Shown here piece after piece: positions 25,196-36,700 of a stretch of 64,000 nucleotides of DNA. The stretch comes from Arthonia radiata (lineage: Eukaryota > Ascomycota > Arthoniomycetes > Arthoniales > Arthoniaceae). A program made the translations under genes and the position numbers. Positions within the stretch are counted from its first letter, which is position 1. Each line of letters starts with the position of its first letter. Below the pieces are notes generated by a model. That model searched no databases. It was not told where the DNA came from and saw only the letters and a program-made list of their open reading frames with translations. Where the stretch lies: positions 2,120,480 to 2,184,479 of the forward strand of contig PSQN01000012.1 in NCBI GenBank assembly GCA_002989075.1, given 5' to 3'.

Positions 25196-26041
25196 TCACA
25201 AAATCCCAAACATACCAAACCGCCCCCTCAGTCTCTCCACAGGCTCAGCCTCCTCCACACCATCCACATCCATATCCGCCACCCCATCCCACGCCTCATA
25301 CGCCTCCCTCATCCTCCCTTCAACCTCACCACCATCACCACTCTCATACCCCACATCAACCTCCATACTCGCCAAACTCTTCGCCCTCTTGACCCCAACT
25401 TCCACTTCATCATCCACCAAAGCATCCATCACATCAGCCTCCATCCCACTCGTCTCCATATTCCCACTCTGCCGACTCCACTTGCACTCGCTAGGGTACG
25501 CGCAGTCTCTCCAGCAATTGTGCTCCCCCTTTCCACTCGCTTTCACACCACCACTCCCCTCAACACGGCCACTAGTAGCATAGTGGACGTCCTTCCACCC
25601 CTTCTGTAACCGCCACCCCTCATAATCAAACTCACTATTACACGCCTTCGTCCGCCGCATGTACCGTCGATTCCACATATCCTGCACGTTCTTGGTCCCG
25701 TGCGCTTCGCCGCTGCAGAATGTGTGGCCGTCGTCGAGACAGCGCCGGGTTGCGCCGAGGGGGTACGTGTGCCGGCAGGTGTGGCATTGCCAGAGCCAGG
25801 GGAGGGGTTCGGTGGGCGGGGTGGGGCGGTGGTTGTGAGTGGGTGGTGTGGCGTGTTTGGAGCGGAGGCGCTTCGATGTTGGTACGGTGGGTGATGTGGC
25901 GGAGCGTTTGAGCGAGGGGTGGGCCTGTGGGATTGAGGAGATGTTCTGTGGGTAGAGTCTTTGCCCTGAGGGCGTGCTCGGCCCTTCGATGAGGAGGGAG
26001 GATTGCAGGGGGCGGTGGGGGTTTTGCCAGTGTGTGGGCAT
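25196..26041 (-). CDS. Conserved-type hypothetical protein with a Cys cluster
   Basis: This is a single-exon ORF of 281 aa with ATG at 26,041. The first about 80 residues are Pro/Ser/Thr/Arg-rich and probably disordered, with a basic patch (SKRLRSKH) that could be a nuclear signal. A compact core follows: WLWQCHTCRHTYPLG, then TRRCLDDGHTFCSG, suggesting a zinc-bound CX2C..CX6-7C unit. The C-terminal third is acidic and Met/Val/Glu-rich (MEVDVGYES). I cannot name the family. Its opposite strand also has open frames because of biased composition; the Cys core and acidic tail make this strand the better choice. Confidence 0.68.
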   Translation of the reverse strand: MPTHWQNPHRPLQSSLLIEGPSTPSGQRLYPQNISSIPQAHPSLKRSATSPTVPTSKRLRSKHATPPTHNHRPTPPTEPLPWLWQCHTCRHTYPLGATRRCLDDGHTFCSGEAHGTKNVQDMWNRRYMRRTKACNSEFDYEGWRLQKGWKDVHYATSGRVEGSGGVKASGKGEHNCWRDCAYPSECKWSRQSGNMETSGMEADVMDALVDDEVEVGVKRAKSLASMEVDVGYESGDGGEVEGRMREAYEAWDGVADMDVDGVEEAEPVERLRGRFGMFGIL

Positions 26042-26613
26042 CGTGGTAAATATCTTTTTTCTTTCAGTAAAGTACTTTTGAGAAATAGTCGTGTTTGTAA
26101 GCCTCAGCGTTTGTATGTATGTAGTACAGCGTTCGTAATATCAAACGCTATTTCAGTAACGCAATAGATTTCAGTGTATACGAAAACGAACAGTGCAACA
26201 GGAGAAGCGCACGCGGCGCGCTCATATTCAAGATCATTGGACGGTCTCGAATCTGCGTGGCGTCGGATCTTTGTCTGGGCATAAAAGAATGCACGTTTGT
26301 CGCGTGGCGAGATGTTCAATGACGCACGTGGGTTTGCAACGTGCTGATATGTTTGCCACGTGCGTAGACGTGGGTTGATTGTGTCGAGCTCTTTGTTGGC
26401 GTTCTGAATCTCGACCGTGAAAGGAAAATTCTAAAGTGGACGGTGAACAAAGGTTGTGCTGAAGTCTAGGCTTTTGCTGGGTATACATATATGGTCGATG
26501 CTGAAGCTCTTCGGTTAGTACGGACAGCGCCAGCAGTCTCTCCACATTCAGGACATACTGACTGCGATATATTACCTCGCCCGCCTTAGAGAAACTCATC
26601 GCGAGTGTGATCA
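26042..26613. other. Intergenic region
   Basis: This is upstream of the minus-strand gene at 25,196-26,041. It is rich in CACGTG-like words (GACGCACGTGGG, GCCACGTGCG near 26,320-26,370) of the bHLH/bZIP-site type. No gene is recognised. Confidence 0.4.
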
Positions 26614-26874
26614 ATGGCCTTCACGCTCTTCTTCGGCCCGAAGTTCCTCACCATGGCTCGCACAGCCTCAACAGAGCGCGCGCCACTACTAGCAAGCAAC
26701 GAAGACGCCTTTGAGAAGAACCGCAAAGCGCTGATACCACGACGTCGCCACTCTGGTGCGTTCAGACTACTGCCTACCGTCCAGGAAGAGCATCAGTCTC
26801 TAATGGGCGCCGAGGCAGAAGCTCTGCGCCTACGTGATGATTGCTGCTTCAAGTTGGGGCCTATGTGGATTTGA
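26614..26874 (+). CDS. Possible small protein, 86 aa
   Basis: This open frame runs from ATG 26,614 (a second Met lies at 26,653). The encoded peptide is hydrophilic, with a dileucine-like ERAPLLASNEDAF segment and a basic PRRRHSG patch. Codon choice is compatible with coding, but there is no family match, splice evidence or partner. It could be part of a longer spliced gene or spurious. Confidence 0.3.
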   Translation: MAFTLFFGPKFLTMARTASTERAPLLASNEDAFEKNRKALIPRRRHSGAFRLLPTVQEEHQSLMGAEAEALRLRDDCCFKLGPMWI

Positions 26875-27169
26875 CTTGGCTTGGGTTGGTGGTGGAGGTA
26901 CTGGAGGAGTACAATAGGAGAGAGGAAGCAGGGGAGACCATTTATCTTGTCATCAACGCAGGTCTGACTACTATTGATATGAACGTAAAGCACATGAACA
27001 ATGAGAAAGCCAAGATTCAGAATGAGAAATGATCGCGTTCGTAAACTCGTACAAATGTACATCCACGTAATCAATGTTTCGCCTGTGAAGAACGCAGGGT
27101 GCATGATAACAACATACCTCGTATGCGCCAGGACTTAGGAGAGCTCGACGCGAGAAGTCCGCATTTTTC

Positions 27170-28413
27170 TCAAGCATGGTGCCACGCCCTGAAGCCGCGC
27201 TCAATGACCACCCCCAAGGCACCAGCGCCAACCACGGCCCATGTCCAAGAGTTCTGCAGCTCCTTGGCGTTAGGCCAGAATGCGTTCTTCTCCTCACGGT
27301 ACTTCTCAAGATGGCCCTTCTTGACAGGGTCTACTTTCTCGTAACGCTCCTCTTGTGTTTGCTCAAGCTCTTTGTCTCCTCCGATGTAGCGCAGGAAGAG
27401 GTAGTTGGCGATTGGTCCGATGAGTTCGAGCGGCGCCAGCATGTCGGAGCTGTAGAGGAGGATGGGGAAGGAGAAGTGGATGAGGGCGTCGCCGAGGTAG
27501 CTAAGATATTCGTCAGTAATGTTCCTCACGGTGTACTGGCGAATATACATACTTGGGGTGCCTGCAAAGGCTCCAAACGCCCCCACGGAACAGACCGCCT
27601 TCGGCTCGCTTCGCATGCTGCGCAAGCTGAAAGTCTGCAAGCGTCTCGAGCGCGAAGCCGGTAGAGAACAGTCCGATAGCTAGAGCTTGTCCCACAGGGT
27701 GGTACCCAGTCAGGACCTGGCCGTGGTGGCTGAAAGGCGCGGTGAACGGCAGACTGATGAACGTCTGCGCGATCGCCTCTGGCAAGTATCGCGTCACCAG
27801 CAGCTTGTTCCAGAAGCCGTCTTCTTTCTTCGCTGCGTCGAAGCGCGGATCGTCCTTTCCACGATTGGTGGCGCGTGTGGCGATGCGGTAGAAGAGGCGG
27901 CCGCCCCAGAGAGTCACGCCTGTAAGGAGCAGGCGCTCCGTCCAGGAAATGGAGGAGAAAGCGCGCCTGATGGGCACACCATCGACGAGGACGCGGCGGC
28001 CTACTGCAGTCCACCACGCGTTGATGACTGGTGCGGCGGGCCCTGTATAGTTTTTGTATCAGTCACTACCTTTCCAATGCTAGTATTGAGCAGCTTCGAA
28101 GCTGCGATCACGTACACAGCCAGTCTTTAGCCTCCGCTCTGTCCGTAGCTCTGCCAATGCCCCACGCGACGACAGCAAGCCCAGAGTGCAGCGCGAAGTT
28201 GGGCACGATCGTATCTCTGAAGATACCGACATCGAAGAGGCTGCGCAGGTAAGCCTGCGAGTCGTTGCCACGTGTATGAGTGATAGAGGGCATCCCCTGT
28301 GACGGCTTGTTCTGGCTGTTGAGGTAGAAGTTGTGGGGCTCGTGGTCGGCGACCTGCACCGAGACCGCTGGCTCGCGCTCTGGCGGTGGCGTGCGTTTGC
28401 CAAAGAGCGACAT
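27170..28413 (-). CDS. DUF1295 / steroid 5-alpha-reductase-like membrane protein
   Basis: Exons on the minus strand: 28413-28116, 28042-27553 and 27500-27170, giving 372 aa. The start is ATG 28,413 (MSLFG). Several hydrophobic segments and the motif CRHPNYLGD, formed exactly across the second splice junction, place it in the DUF1295 family, related to steroid 5-alpha reductases and isoprenylcysteine methyltransferases; the RHPNYLGE-type motif sits at the cofactor-binding end of the membrane core. The N-terminus is soluble and Pro/Glu-rich. It is probably an ER or other endomembrane protein acting on a lipid or sterol-like substrate; the reaction is unknown. Introns are 73 and 52 nt. A Lys/Glu-rich loop (EERYEKVDPVKKGHLEKYREEK) lies before the C-terminal hydrophobic segment. 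Confidence 0.87.
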
Positions 28414-28759
28414 CTTTGTCCTGCTCACGTACAATTGACGGAGATGGGATGAAGCTTGCACAGTCGAGACGGTTACCACATGAGACGCGCCAGGGGAGGC
28501 GTAGAATGCGGGGTTGCTGATGTCAGCCGGCAGGGGTCTTGTCCGTGGAGAATCAGGGGGTGCTTCTACTGAGCAGTCACTGGCAAGAGTAATTCTATCA
28601 TTTTAGCCACAGAAGATGAAGCAGTCCATCGGCAGGTCCATGAATATGTAGACGCTCAGCATAGACCGAGAGAAAAGGTTGTACCCCACGGAGGCCAAGT
28701 GCCAGCCTCCAAAGATGCCCACTTCACATCCTTGGACGAGGCCCGTGACCATCGTCTAT
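28414..28759. other. Intergenic region
   Basis: This lies upstream of the DUF1295 gene and downstream of the quinone oxidoreductase gene, both on the minus strand. No ORF with support was seen. Confidence 0.5.
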
Positions 28760-30133
28760 TCAATCAACCAGACAAACAATCTTGCCCTTCGTCTCATTCT
28801 TCTCCAACTTCTCATGCATGTCTGCAACCTTCCTCCAGCTCACGACAGTATCAATCTTCAGGTCGAACCTGCCGTTCTTCATATCATCAAGAAGGCGGTC
28901 CTCGAACAAGTCTCTCAGCTGCCCCTGATACTCCTCATCCCTGCTTCTCAGTGTGCTGCCCTCGAAACGTATCCGTTTATACAGCAGCTGACTGATATCT
29001 GTGCCTTCTGGCAGCTTCGGTCCGCTGAGCTGACCCAACTGTACAATGCGACCGTCTCGATTCATGACCTCGAGGTTCTGCTGAAACGCCGAGGCACCAA
29101 TAAAGTCGACGAGCAAGTCCACCCCTTGGCCATTGTTCTGTTCTTTGATCTTGGCGGCCCAGTCGGTGGGGTGCGTCTTCGTATTCACGGCGCCCTTAGC
29201 GCCCAGCGACTTGGCGAGCTCGCATTTCTCGTCCTGGCGTGCTGTTGCGAAGACGGCGGGCGGGTCGTGAGATGCGTGAGACGAGTCGCTGGTGTGGGCA
29301 TTTGCAGCCAGAGAGAGCTGGATGCCTGCGATGGACACGGATGAGGCGGCCGCGTGCCAGAGCACAGAACGCATGCCATGCGGGTTGTAGCCGCCTACCA
29401 TGTGTAGTGCTTGCAATGCTGTGAACCACACCTTCACGGCAGTGTTAGCACATTCATCATGCGGGGAGCGAATGGGCACGCTTACCTCTGGCACGCCGGC
29501 GCACTGCTCCCAGCTCAGCTCCGACGGCTTCCGCAGCAGCATCCTCTTGCTGACGCTGAGGTACTCTGCGTAGCCTCCGCCGTACGTGAGACCAAAGACC
29601 TCATCACTGACTTTCCAGTTGTGCTTTCCATCTATGGAAGCATCCCCAACCTCCTCGATAGTGCCAGCGAACTCGAGCCCCATGATTGTGGATGCGCCAG
29701 GTGGTATAGGGTACCTACCTATCCTCTGTATCGTGTCGGCACGGTTGAGCCCAAAGGCTTTGACTTTGATAAGGCATTCGTTGGGCTTGATGGTTGGAAG
29801 CGGGATGCTGTCGTTGATGAAGAGGGCGGAGGGTGGTCCTGTGCCGCCTTTGATGTCTGTTGATCAGTGCTGGTTAGCCAGATATATGATATGCCAATTT
29901 GCTTCTTTCTATCACGCCAGCAAAGGAAACACTTTCATGCTGAAAGCCAGGCTTGATGAGGTGCTCTAAACCCCTGAGGCAAAGGGGCTAGCAATAGGGT
30001 TGAGGATGGGTTATCAATGTCGCTCTTCATGGCTCGCACTGGAGAGTTTTGCAGCCAATATCCACGCATTAAGGAGGACTACAATAGACATAAGGGGTTG
30101 CTACTTACCTACTGCTCGCATGGTCTTCGACAT
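28760..30133 (-). CDS. Quinone oxidoreductase / zinc-type dehydrogenase, PIG3-like (MDR family)
   Basis: Exons on the minus strand: 30133-30109 (25 nt), 29856-29486 and 29431-28760, giving 355 aa. The tiny first exon encodes MSKTMRAV, the normal start of this family, and is followed by a 252-nt intron. Signatures: AFGLNRADTIQRIGRYPIPP, IMGLEFAGTIEEVGD, and a Rossmann-fold region (LWHAAASSVSIAGIQLS, VFATARQDEKCELAKSLGA). The catalytic-zinc ligands of true alcohol dehydrogenases are absent, as in PIG3/QOR enzymes. It probably reduces quinones or other carbonyls with NADPH in the cytosol. The dinucleotide-binding loop has an about 13-residue Ser/His insertion (HTSDSSHASHDPP) with no splice sites around it, so it appears to be translated. 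The Gly-rich GxGxxG is degenerate (AASSVSIAG). Confidence 0.9.
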
Positions 30134-30632
30134 GATGTAATGGCAGGGTTGAATCGAAGTTCTGCCGAGAAGGAGTGTTGATACCTCTACCTTCTCCAAT
30201 GCGCCTTTATGATGAAGATTTCTGACTTCCTCTACACAAATTGATGTATTATCTCTTCATCGCCGAATACAGCCGCATTTAGATGTTTGCATTGTGCCGA
30301 TGAAGCCGCCGGAAGTCTTTCCGCCGATGGAGCTCTCCCAGCTGGCTCTTGACAAGCACCATTTGTAAGCATGCTCACCTTCTATGGAACAAAGTGCCCA
30401 GCGATCATGTTCGCAGCGACTTAGAAGCTTATCGCCGGTGCTGTGACGCGAGCACAAGCGCAACATTCCACTGAGGCTGCATGATGAGGCTGCATGAAGC
30501 TCGGATTTGACAATGGACGGGCTGTGCTGGTGGTGTCGCTCCAATCTCATCACGGGACTTGTGCTTTCTACTGTCTATTGAGAAACTATTCATTCCACAG
30601 ACGCTATCGAACCCTACCTAAAACGTTTGTCA
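30134..30632. other. Intergenic region, promoter of the PIG3-like gene
   Basis: About 500 bp lie between two minus-strand genes. Short ORFs are unsupported. Confidence 0.5.
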
Positions 30633-32755
30633 TCATAAGTCGTGAGTCGTTACCGTAGCCAGCCTTTCCACGTCATGATCGAGCGGTATCTGTCGTGGAC
30701 CCCGGGGTAGAACATTGCGCATCTCCCTTGCTGGCGTCACCGCCACATCCACAGGATCAAGCTTTGGTTTCTTGATGTTCTGTCTCAATAGGCCGTGAAA
30801 GAACGCATACCGTAGCTGCTTGAGAGCGAAGGCTATGAAGCTCTTAGTCGGTATTGAGAATCTCGCATCAAGCGACTCGAGGGTTTGGCCGCCTGTCTCC
30901 GGCACGAAGAAGAGGATAGCAAAAAAGCCGATGACACACCAAGCGGCGTACCAACAGAAGGTGCCCACGCTAGTGAAAGCCCTAATGAAGGGCGGAAAGG
31001 TGATGCAGAGGAGGAAGTTGAAGAACCATAAGATGGCTGTGAAGAGTGACATTGCTAGTCCTCGTTAGCCGCCGCTCGATCGAGTATGGTTAGGGTAGAA
31101 CTTACCTAGATCGCGCACGTAGATGGGCATGCATTCTGAACAGTATGTGAACGGCACCGGTCCTTCGCCTGGTGAGTACGCTGCGCTGAAAAGATACATG
31201 CCAATGACCACGAGTGCTTTCCTTGCGGTGCTGCCCTTCTTGGCGACAAAGGCGAGACCGGTGAACAGCTGGAATATCGTCATGAGCGGGAAGGTAAACA
31301 AGAGTAGGTTTCTTCGTCCAACGGTATCAATGAGTCTCACTGCGGGGATAGCGCAAACAAAGTTGATTATACCAAAACCCATGCTGTATAACTCCGCACG
31401 CTTGACGTCAAAGCCCGCTGAAACGAACACCAACGAGCTGAAGTAAGCGAGTATGTTCACGCCGCAGAACTGCTGAAAGAACATAACGATGGCGCCGGCA
31501 CGGAGTGCTCGACGATTGCGCGGGACCGTAAACATCTCGATGAACCGCGGCCTGGACTCCTTGATTTTCTCCTCTTCAACAAGTGTGTGGTAGATGAGGA
31601 ACATGTCGCGTGCACCCAGCAATCGACTGCCACGGAGCTTTCTGAGTGCTGAGAATGCTTGCCGAAAGCGAGCCGTTCGCTTTGACTGGGTCTTGGCAAC
31701 TCGAGCTTTTTCGATGAGCCATCGGGGACTCTCAGGTAGGAGCAGTACGTAGGCCATGACGAAGATGGGGAGGACCATCGGGCTTCCTATGATGAGCCGC
31801 CACTGCAGGTCGCCACCTACGTTCTGAAATACGGGACCACAGACGTAGCCCAGCATGATCCCAAATGCTGTCCACATTTGCTGGGTCTTCAGTCAGCTCA
31901 GGGTATCGGTAAGCAACGAAGCAGCTCTCGATACTTACCCACATCATTACCAGGGCTCCTCGGATGCGGTACGGCGCAGCTTCGGCGGCGTATACTGGGA
32001 CAGTCGCGGATTTTGGGCCCATCCCTATTCCCAAAGCTAGGCGGGCAATGAACAACGTTTGCCAAGTGGAACAGAACGCCTGGCCCAGACAACTTATGCT
32101 GCAGACGAAGGAACAGATGAAGATGGTCCACCTACGTCCAAAAGCCTTGTTCATGGGGTCTGATAGCCAGCAGCCCACGAGAGCACATGCCAGGTATGGT
32201 GCTGAGTTCAAGAGGCCGAGTAAGGTGGACGGTGCTTCAGGCGTTCCCCCTACATTCAGCGTCTCGATATACTTTGGTACTGACTGTGCCTGGTTGATTG
32301 CTGTCTCGTCCCTACGATATGGTCAGTAAACGGCGAAGACGCTGTCATCCGAGGGTTGTGGGAGCATACCAGCCTTGCACCGCTGCACCCATGCTGCAAC
32401 ATCCGACTAGAGCATACAGCAGGAATGGCTGACGCCATTTGTGGTTCACTTCGAGCATCAAAGCTTCCTCCTCTTCGGCTTTCAAGACCAGACCATCATC
32501 ACGGGGCTTCCGGAAAGCGAGGTCGTCTTGGGCGAGGAAAGCACCCTTTCGAACGACTTGAGTCCATTCTTCTTCAATATGGGATGTTTCCATGAAGTCC
32601 TCGATGAGTTGCTCCATCTCTGGCCCATCCTTGCCATTGAGTGGATTGAGTAAGGCGCCATTGATACTAAAGTCGAACTCCTCCTTGCGGGGTTCACCTT
32701 TCTGCAAGCTAGGCGAGGCCATTGGGCCCGCCGTCATGGCGTGTGGTATCTTCAT
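30633..32755 (-). CDS. MFS sugar/hexose-type transporter
   Basis: Exons on the minus strand: 32755-32370, 32311-31939, 31880-31106 and 31054-30633, giving 651 aa. This is a 12-helix plasma-membrane symporter of the sugar porter family. Signatures: GWDETAINQAQ after helix 1 (formed across the first intron), FGRRWTIF, RLALGIGMGPKSATVPVYAAE, LPESPRWL, GVNILAYFSS, DTVGRRNLLLF and VPETGGQTLESLD (the usual PETKGRTLEE). The N-terminal about 110 residues are a long soluble acidic region, and there is a basic C-terminal tail, both common in lactose/alpha-glucoside-type fungal transporters. The substrate cannot be told. Introns are 58, 58 and 51 nt with canonical ends and agreeing phases. Confidence 0.93.
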
Positions 32756-33336
32756 CTTGCCGAATGGAGATTACACGAGATTATCAGCTACTAGGATTAT
32801 CAAGATGACCTACGGAAGGGGGGAATTTAACGACGCTGGGGTATAGACGACACAGTCACGCTTAGCTCGAATTAGAGAGGCTTAGCCAGGCGCTGTAGGC
32901 ATCCGGACGCGGACAGCAAAGGTCACATTGGAGCAAGGCAGCGGGCGATCTTTGGGGCATCAGAGGCTGAGAGAAAGAGTCGACTCTCGCGTACGGTAAC
33001 TGATGGAGGCTGTACAATGCGGAGGTGGTCACTTTGCCGAATCAGCACGAAGGACAAGCGGCGCTTGACTCGAAACAGTGCCTCGGTCAAAGTGATGGCA
33101 ATGACATCCTAGCATATGACACGCCGTGGAGTGGCTTCTACTCTGTGCCACGATAACCGCAGCAGGATCTTTCCTCAATCTTGGCGGAGCTCTAGCCCAC
33201 AGCCACCAGCCTTCTTGCATCCCATCCACCCATCTTCCTCCAAACCCGTCCCACGCGATAATGATGCAGCTACCCTATTCGCACAACCCTACAAAGTACA
33301 GGCAGCACAATGCAGTCCCCTGCAGAACGGTTGGAA

Positions 33337-33369
<33 letters not shown>

Positions 33370-33789
33370 ATTATGCAGGGGCTTTCGTGATTTTCGAGCA
33401 CCGATTCGGAACGTGTTCCTCCAACGTCGATAGAGCCCAGCAGTAATAGGCTTGCGGACCCTTTCCTTTTGGCCCACGCAAAGCCACTCACCGAGCTGCC
33501 TGCCTCCATCCTCCGGAAGCTTACCTGACTACCCGCTGCTACGCTTTTCCTGCTGCAGCTAACAAGCGAGTGCTGGAGGCCCCAAGTTATCGGCCCAACC
33601 AACGCTCTCGGCGTTGCCTTTACTGCAGCCTTCTTGACAGGAACTCGATCGCCATAAAATAACCTGTCATTTTGACGCCACCGTCTCGGATCTTATGTAC
33701 TCACTACTGTCCCCTGCTCGTCTCATCTCATCTTATCCATCTCTGAGACATTCGCCCGCCACTAACTGCGCCGCTTCGAACCCACCAGC
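32756..33789. other. Divergent intergenic region with a TGC microsatellite
   Basis: This 1-kb region separates the starts of the sugar transporter (minus) and the gene at 33,790 (plus). It carries a pure (TGC)n tract and short frames that translate as poly-Gln or poly-Ala because of it. No gene is supported. Confidence 0.5.
33338..33369. repeat. (TGC)n microsatellite
   Basis: An uninterrupted trinucleotide repeat of 32 nt (about 10.7 units), about 420 bp upstream of the start codon at 33,790. Its length is likely variable between strains. Confidence 0.95.
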
Positions 33790-36700
33790 ATGTCTTTTGG
33801 TGTCCAGATTGGCGATGCGATTCAGCTTGCAAAGGTGTGTCCCCACTGATCACCATCTGCTTGCTTCCGTTCTTGTTCGCGCGCCTCGCAAGCGTTGCAC
33901 AACTTGCGTATTCGAGATCTGTCCCACGGCAATAATATGATGCTATTGATACTGGGTCGCCCCAGAAATTCATGCGCAGCCGCTGGCGTGCTCTTATATC
34001 AGCTTGCCGACTCCTGAGCCCTTCACGCTAACGAATTGACAGCTAGCGATCGACCTATATCAGAACGTATTTTTGGTTGCCAAAGCGGCACCCGAGACAT
34101 TCAATAGTTTGCTGCGCGAACTCTTGATCGTGAAGAATATACTCGTGAGAATTAAGATCAGATACGAGCAAGCTGGGGAGCAGTATTTCGATGAAGCCAC
34201 TCAGGGTGCGTTGGCTGGATGTCAGGAAGCGCTTCTGAAGTTCAAGCCTCTCGTCGTGAAGTACAAAAAGCTAGGTAAGATCATGCATCGACTCCGGATT
34301 CTCGGTCGCTCTGTTTGCTTTGGGGTGTTTCGAGCTACCCGGAGCTACTCCATACCACAACTATATCTGTCATGATAGCTGGCTGGCAGGCAGCACTGTA
34401 TACCCGGACAGGAAGTCGAGCATGCGTGTATTTTTTGTCCCTCGAGGATAGTCGCGAACAGCCAGCGCGAGCAAGCATCGGCCGACTATGCTGCTTCATG
34501 CAGTCCTATCACGCTATCCTGTTCCTCCGAGCCGGCGATCTGTCGTGGCATGCTCTGTAGTTGGGAGGCCGGCGCTGATGTGACGTGAAAGCTGGAGCGC
34601 TTGCTGACACCAGTCTCTCTAGCATCCGCAAACGGTTCACAGCTCCGACAAAAGCTCAAGTTCCCTTTTGATCAGAAGAAAATTGCCAAAGCTCGAGAAG
34701 AGCTACAGAAAGCGATTGCCACACTCAACCTTGCTGTCTCTGTCGACGCTGCAATCGGACCACTGGAACTTGCTCAGCAGCCTCGAGTCCAGCGCTCTCG
34801 GCAGCCGACTGTAGAAAAGGCAATAGATGATAATACAACCCCGGATGACCACATTCATGGTAAGTGGAATGCGCCGACCGGGATATCTATACAATCTCAC
34901 ATATATCGTGACATCAAAATGCTGACTTTCAGCGCCGACAGGCTCACGATTATTACGAGCTCCTTCCGAGGGGCAAGACGACTTGCAAGAATATCCCTGG
35001 CGGCTGCAGCGTGTGGAAACAATCGATACAGTCGCTGCTGCAAGATCTCATCCCATTCATGCCACTCACCAGCGAGGCGACACAGTAACATCGATTCCGG
35101 AGGAAGTACACTTGACCCCGCGTCTCGCCGAAGCTAGCCATTCCAGCAGCAGGCATTCTGGAGAGAGCTCTACCAGTGTCAGATCCCATCGTAGCAGGTC
35201 TTCGTTTGCGTCCCAACACTCCAATGCACCTGCCCCGACTCTCACGACAACACCATCACCTCAGCCACCAAGACATCGATTCTTTCGATCTGATTACAAC
35301 GTCTCCGCGACTAGACATGTGCAGGCTGATGAAGACAATGAGTGTATTCAGGATCGCGAGCAGTACATTGCGATTGATACCGACTTCCAAGGGGAGATTG
35401 TAGACCGTCTTGGAAGGTTTGAGATATGGCAAAATATCGAAACGAAACTTGATGCTGAAGCCGCGACGTTCAAGGAACATAAGCCGAATCTTGACAAGTG
35501 GCTCCAGAACGCAGGCTGGTGGTTGATAAAAGCTCGCAAAGTGTACGGCGCAATCACCGCCGATCTGGATTTTCAGGAGCAAAGGAGAACGGAGTGGCCC
35601 ATTCGTATATCACTCGAGCAAGCTGCCGTCGACATGTTCAAAGCTTGCTATATCTGCAAATACGTGGTCTTCGACCAGGAGAACGTAGACAAAGCTGTTC
35701 CGAGTTCCACATGGAAAGCCGCAAAAGACCTGGCTGCAGCGATTCATGATGAGCTTCTCTACCCAGATATTCTGGAGACTCTCCACTCAATCAGGCAACT
35801 CAGTAGGCTCTATCTCAGCTTCAACGAGAAGATACAGCAACCGGTTGAAAGCCCAGATCTGCTCCCAGCCGCTCTCGACTCCTTACTCGGTACAAGTAGG
35901 TGGCTCACAGTCGACTTGGACCATGCTGGTGGCTCTCAAGAACGCGTACTTTTGAGGACCTTTGTCAACGCCCAGATTGGCGACCAAAAAAGCCGCAGGA
36001 AATCGCCATCGGCCCCGTACATGCTTCTGCTTTGGTCGCAACATGGCAGGAGTGAGGTGCTCGTCAGTCTCGCAAATCAACTTGAGACTGTCAATCTTTG
36101 TTGTATGTTGACGGAACAAGATCTGCGCAGGTAAGTGCACACCACGATGAGCACAGGCGCTTCTATCACGCAATCTTAATCCCGATAGCCGGCGCTACTA
36201 TATTGGCTTATTCAGGGATGGAGATCGCTGTGCATTCCTCAGATTGTACAGCTCGCTGATATGTTGGAACTTAGGTATGAAGAGCACACTAAATCCGAAC
36301 TGGAGTTCGAGCTCAGCTTCCCTTCTCAAGAGAGTATCATACAGTTCCTCAACCCTGCGGAGCTTCAAGCCTTTCTCGACTATCCTCGAGAGTTCTTTAA
36401 AGCGACGAGAGAACGAGATTCGCGACCCGATGAATTTCTGTGCTTTCGCGAGGGGCTGCAGTCCTTTGATGAGCGTGCGCGGAGGACACGAGGCTCAGTC
36501 AGTGCACCGGAGAGCACACAAGCTTTCTCGAGCTGCGAAATTAGCCTGTATCAGGTCATCCCCGATGAATGCTGGAAGAGTGAACGACGCTTAGTCATAT
36601 CCTCAGCTCTAGACACCAAACGTCCCTGGTGCTTTTCCTATTGGCTTCCGCTTGGCGATATCCGCGTTCAAGGGCAAGGTCGAGATGTTGAGCTTCATTG

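Noticed and set aside
24552-25199. 215-codon minus-strand frame overlapping the F-box gene end
   Set aside because: It overlaps the Cys-rich last exon, has no domain signal, and reads as random composition.
27687-28130. 147-codon plus-strand frame
   Set aside because: It is antisense to exons of the DUF1295 gene, whose splice junctions and motif are convincing.
33270-33602. Poly-Ser/poly-Gln protein
   Set aside because: The low-complexity run is only the TGC repeat read in frame; no ATG-to-stop gene with coding-like flanks.
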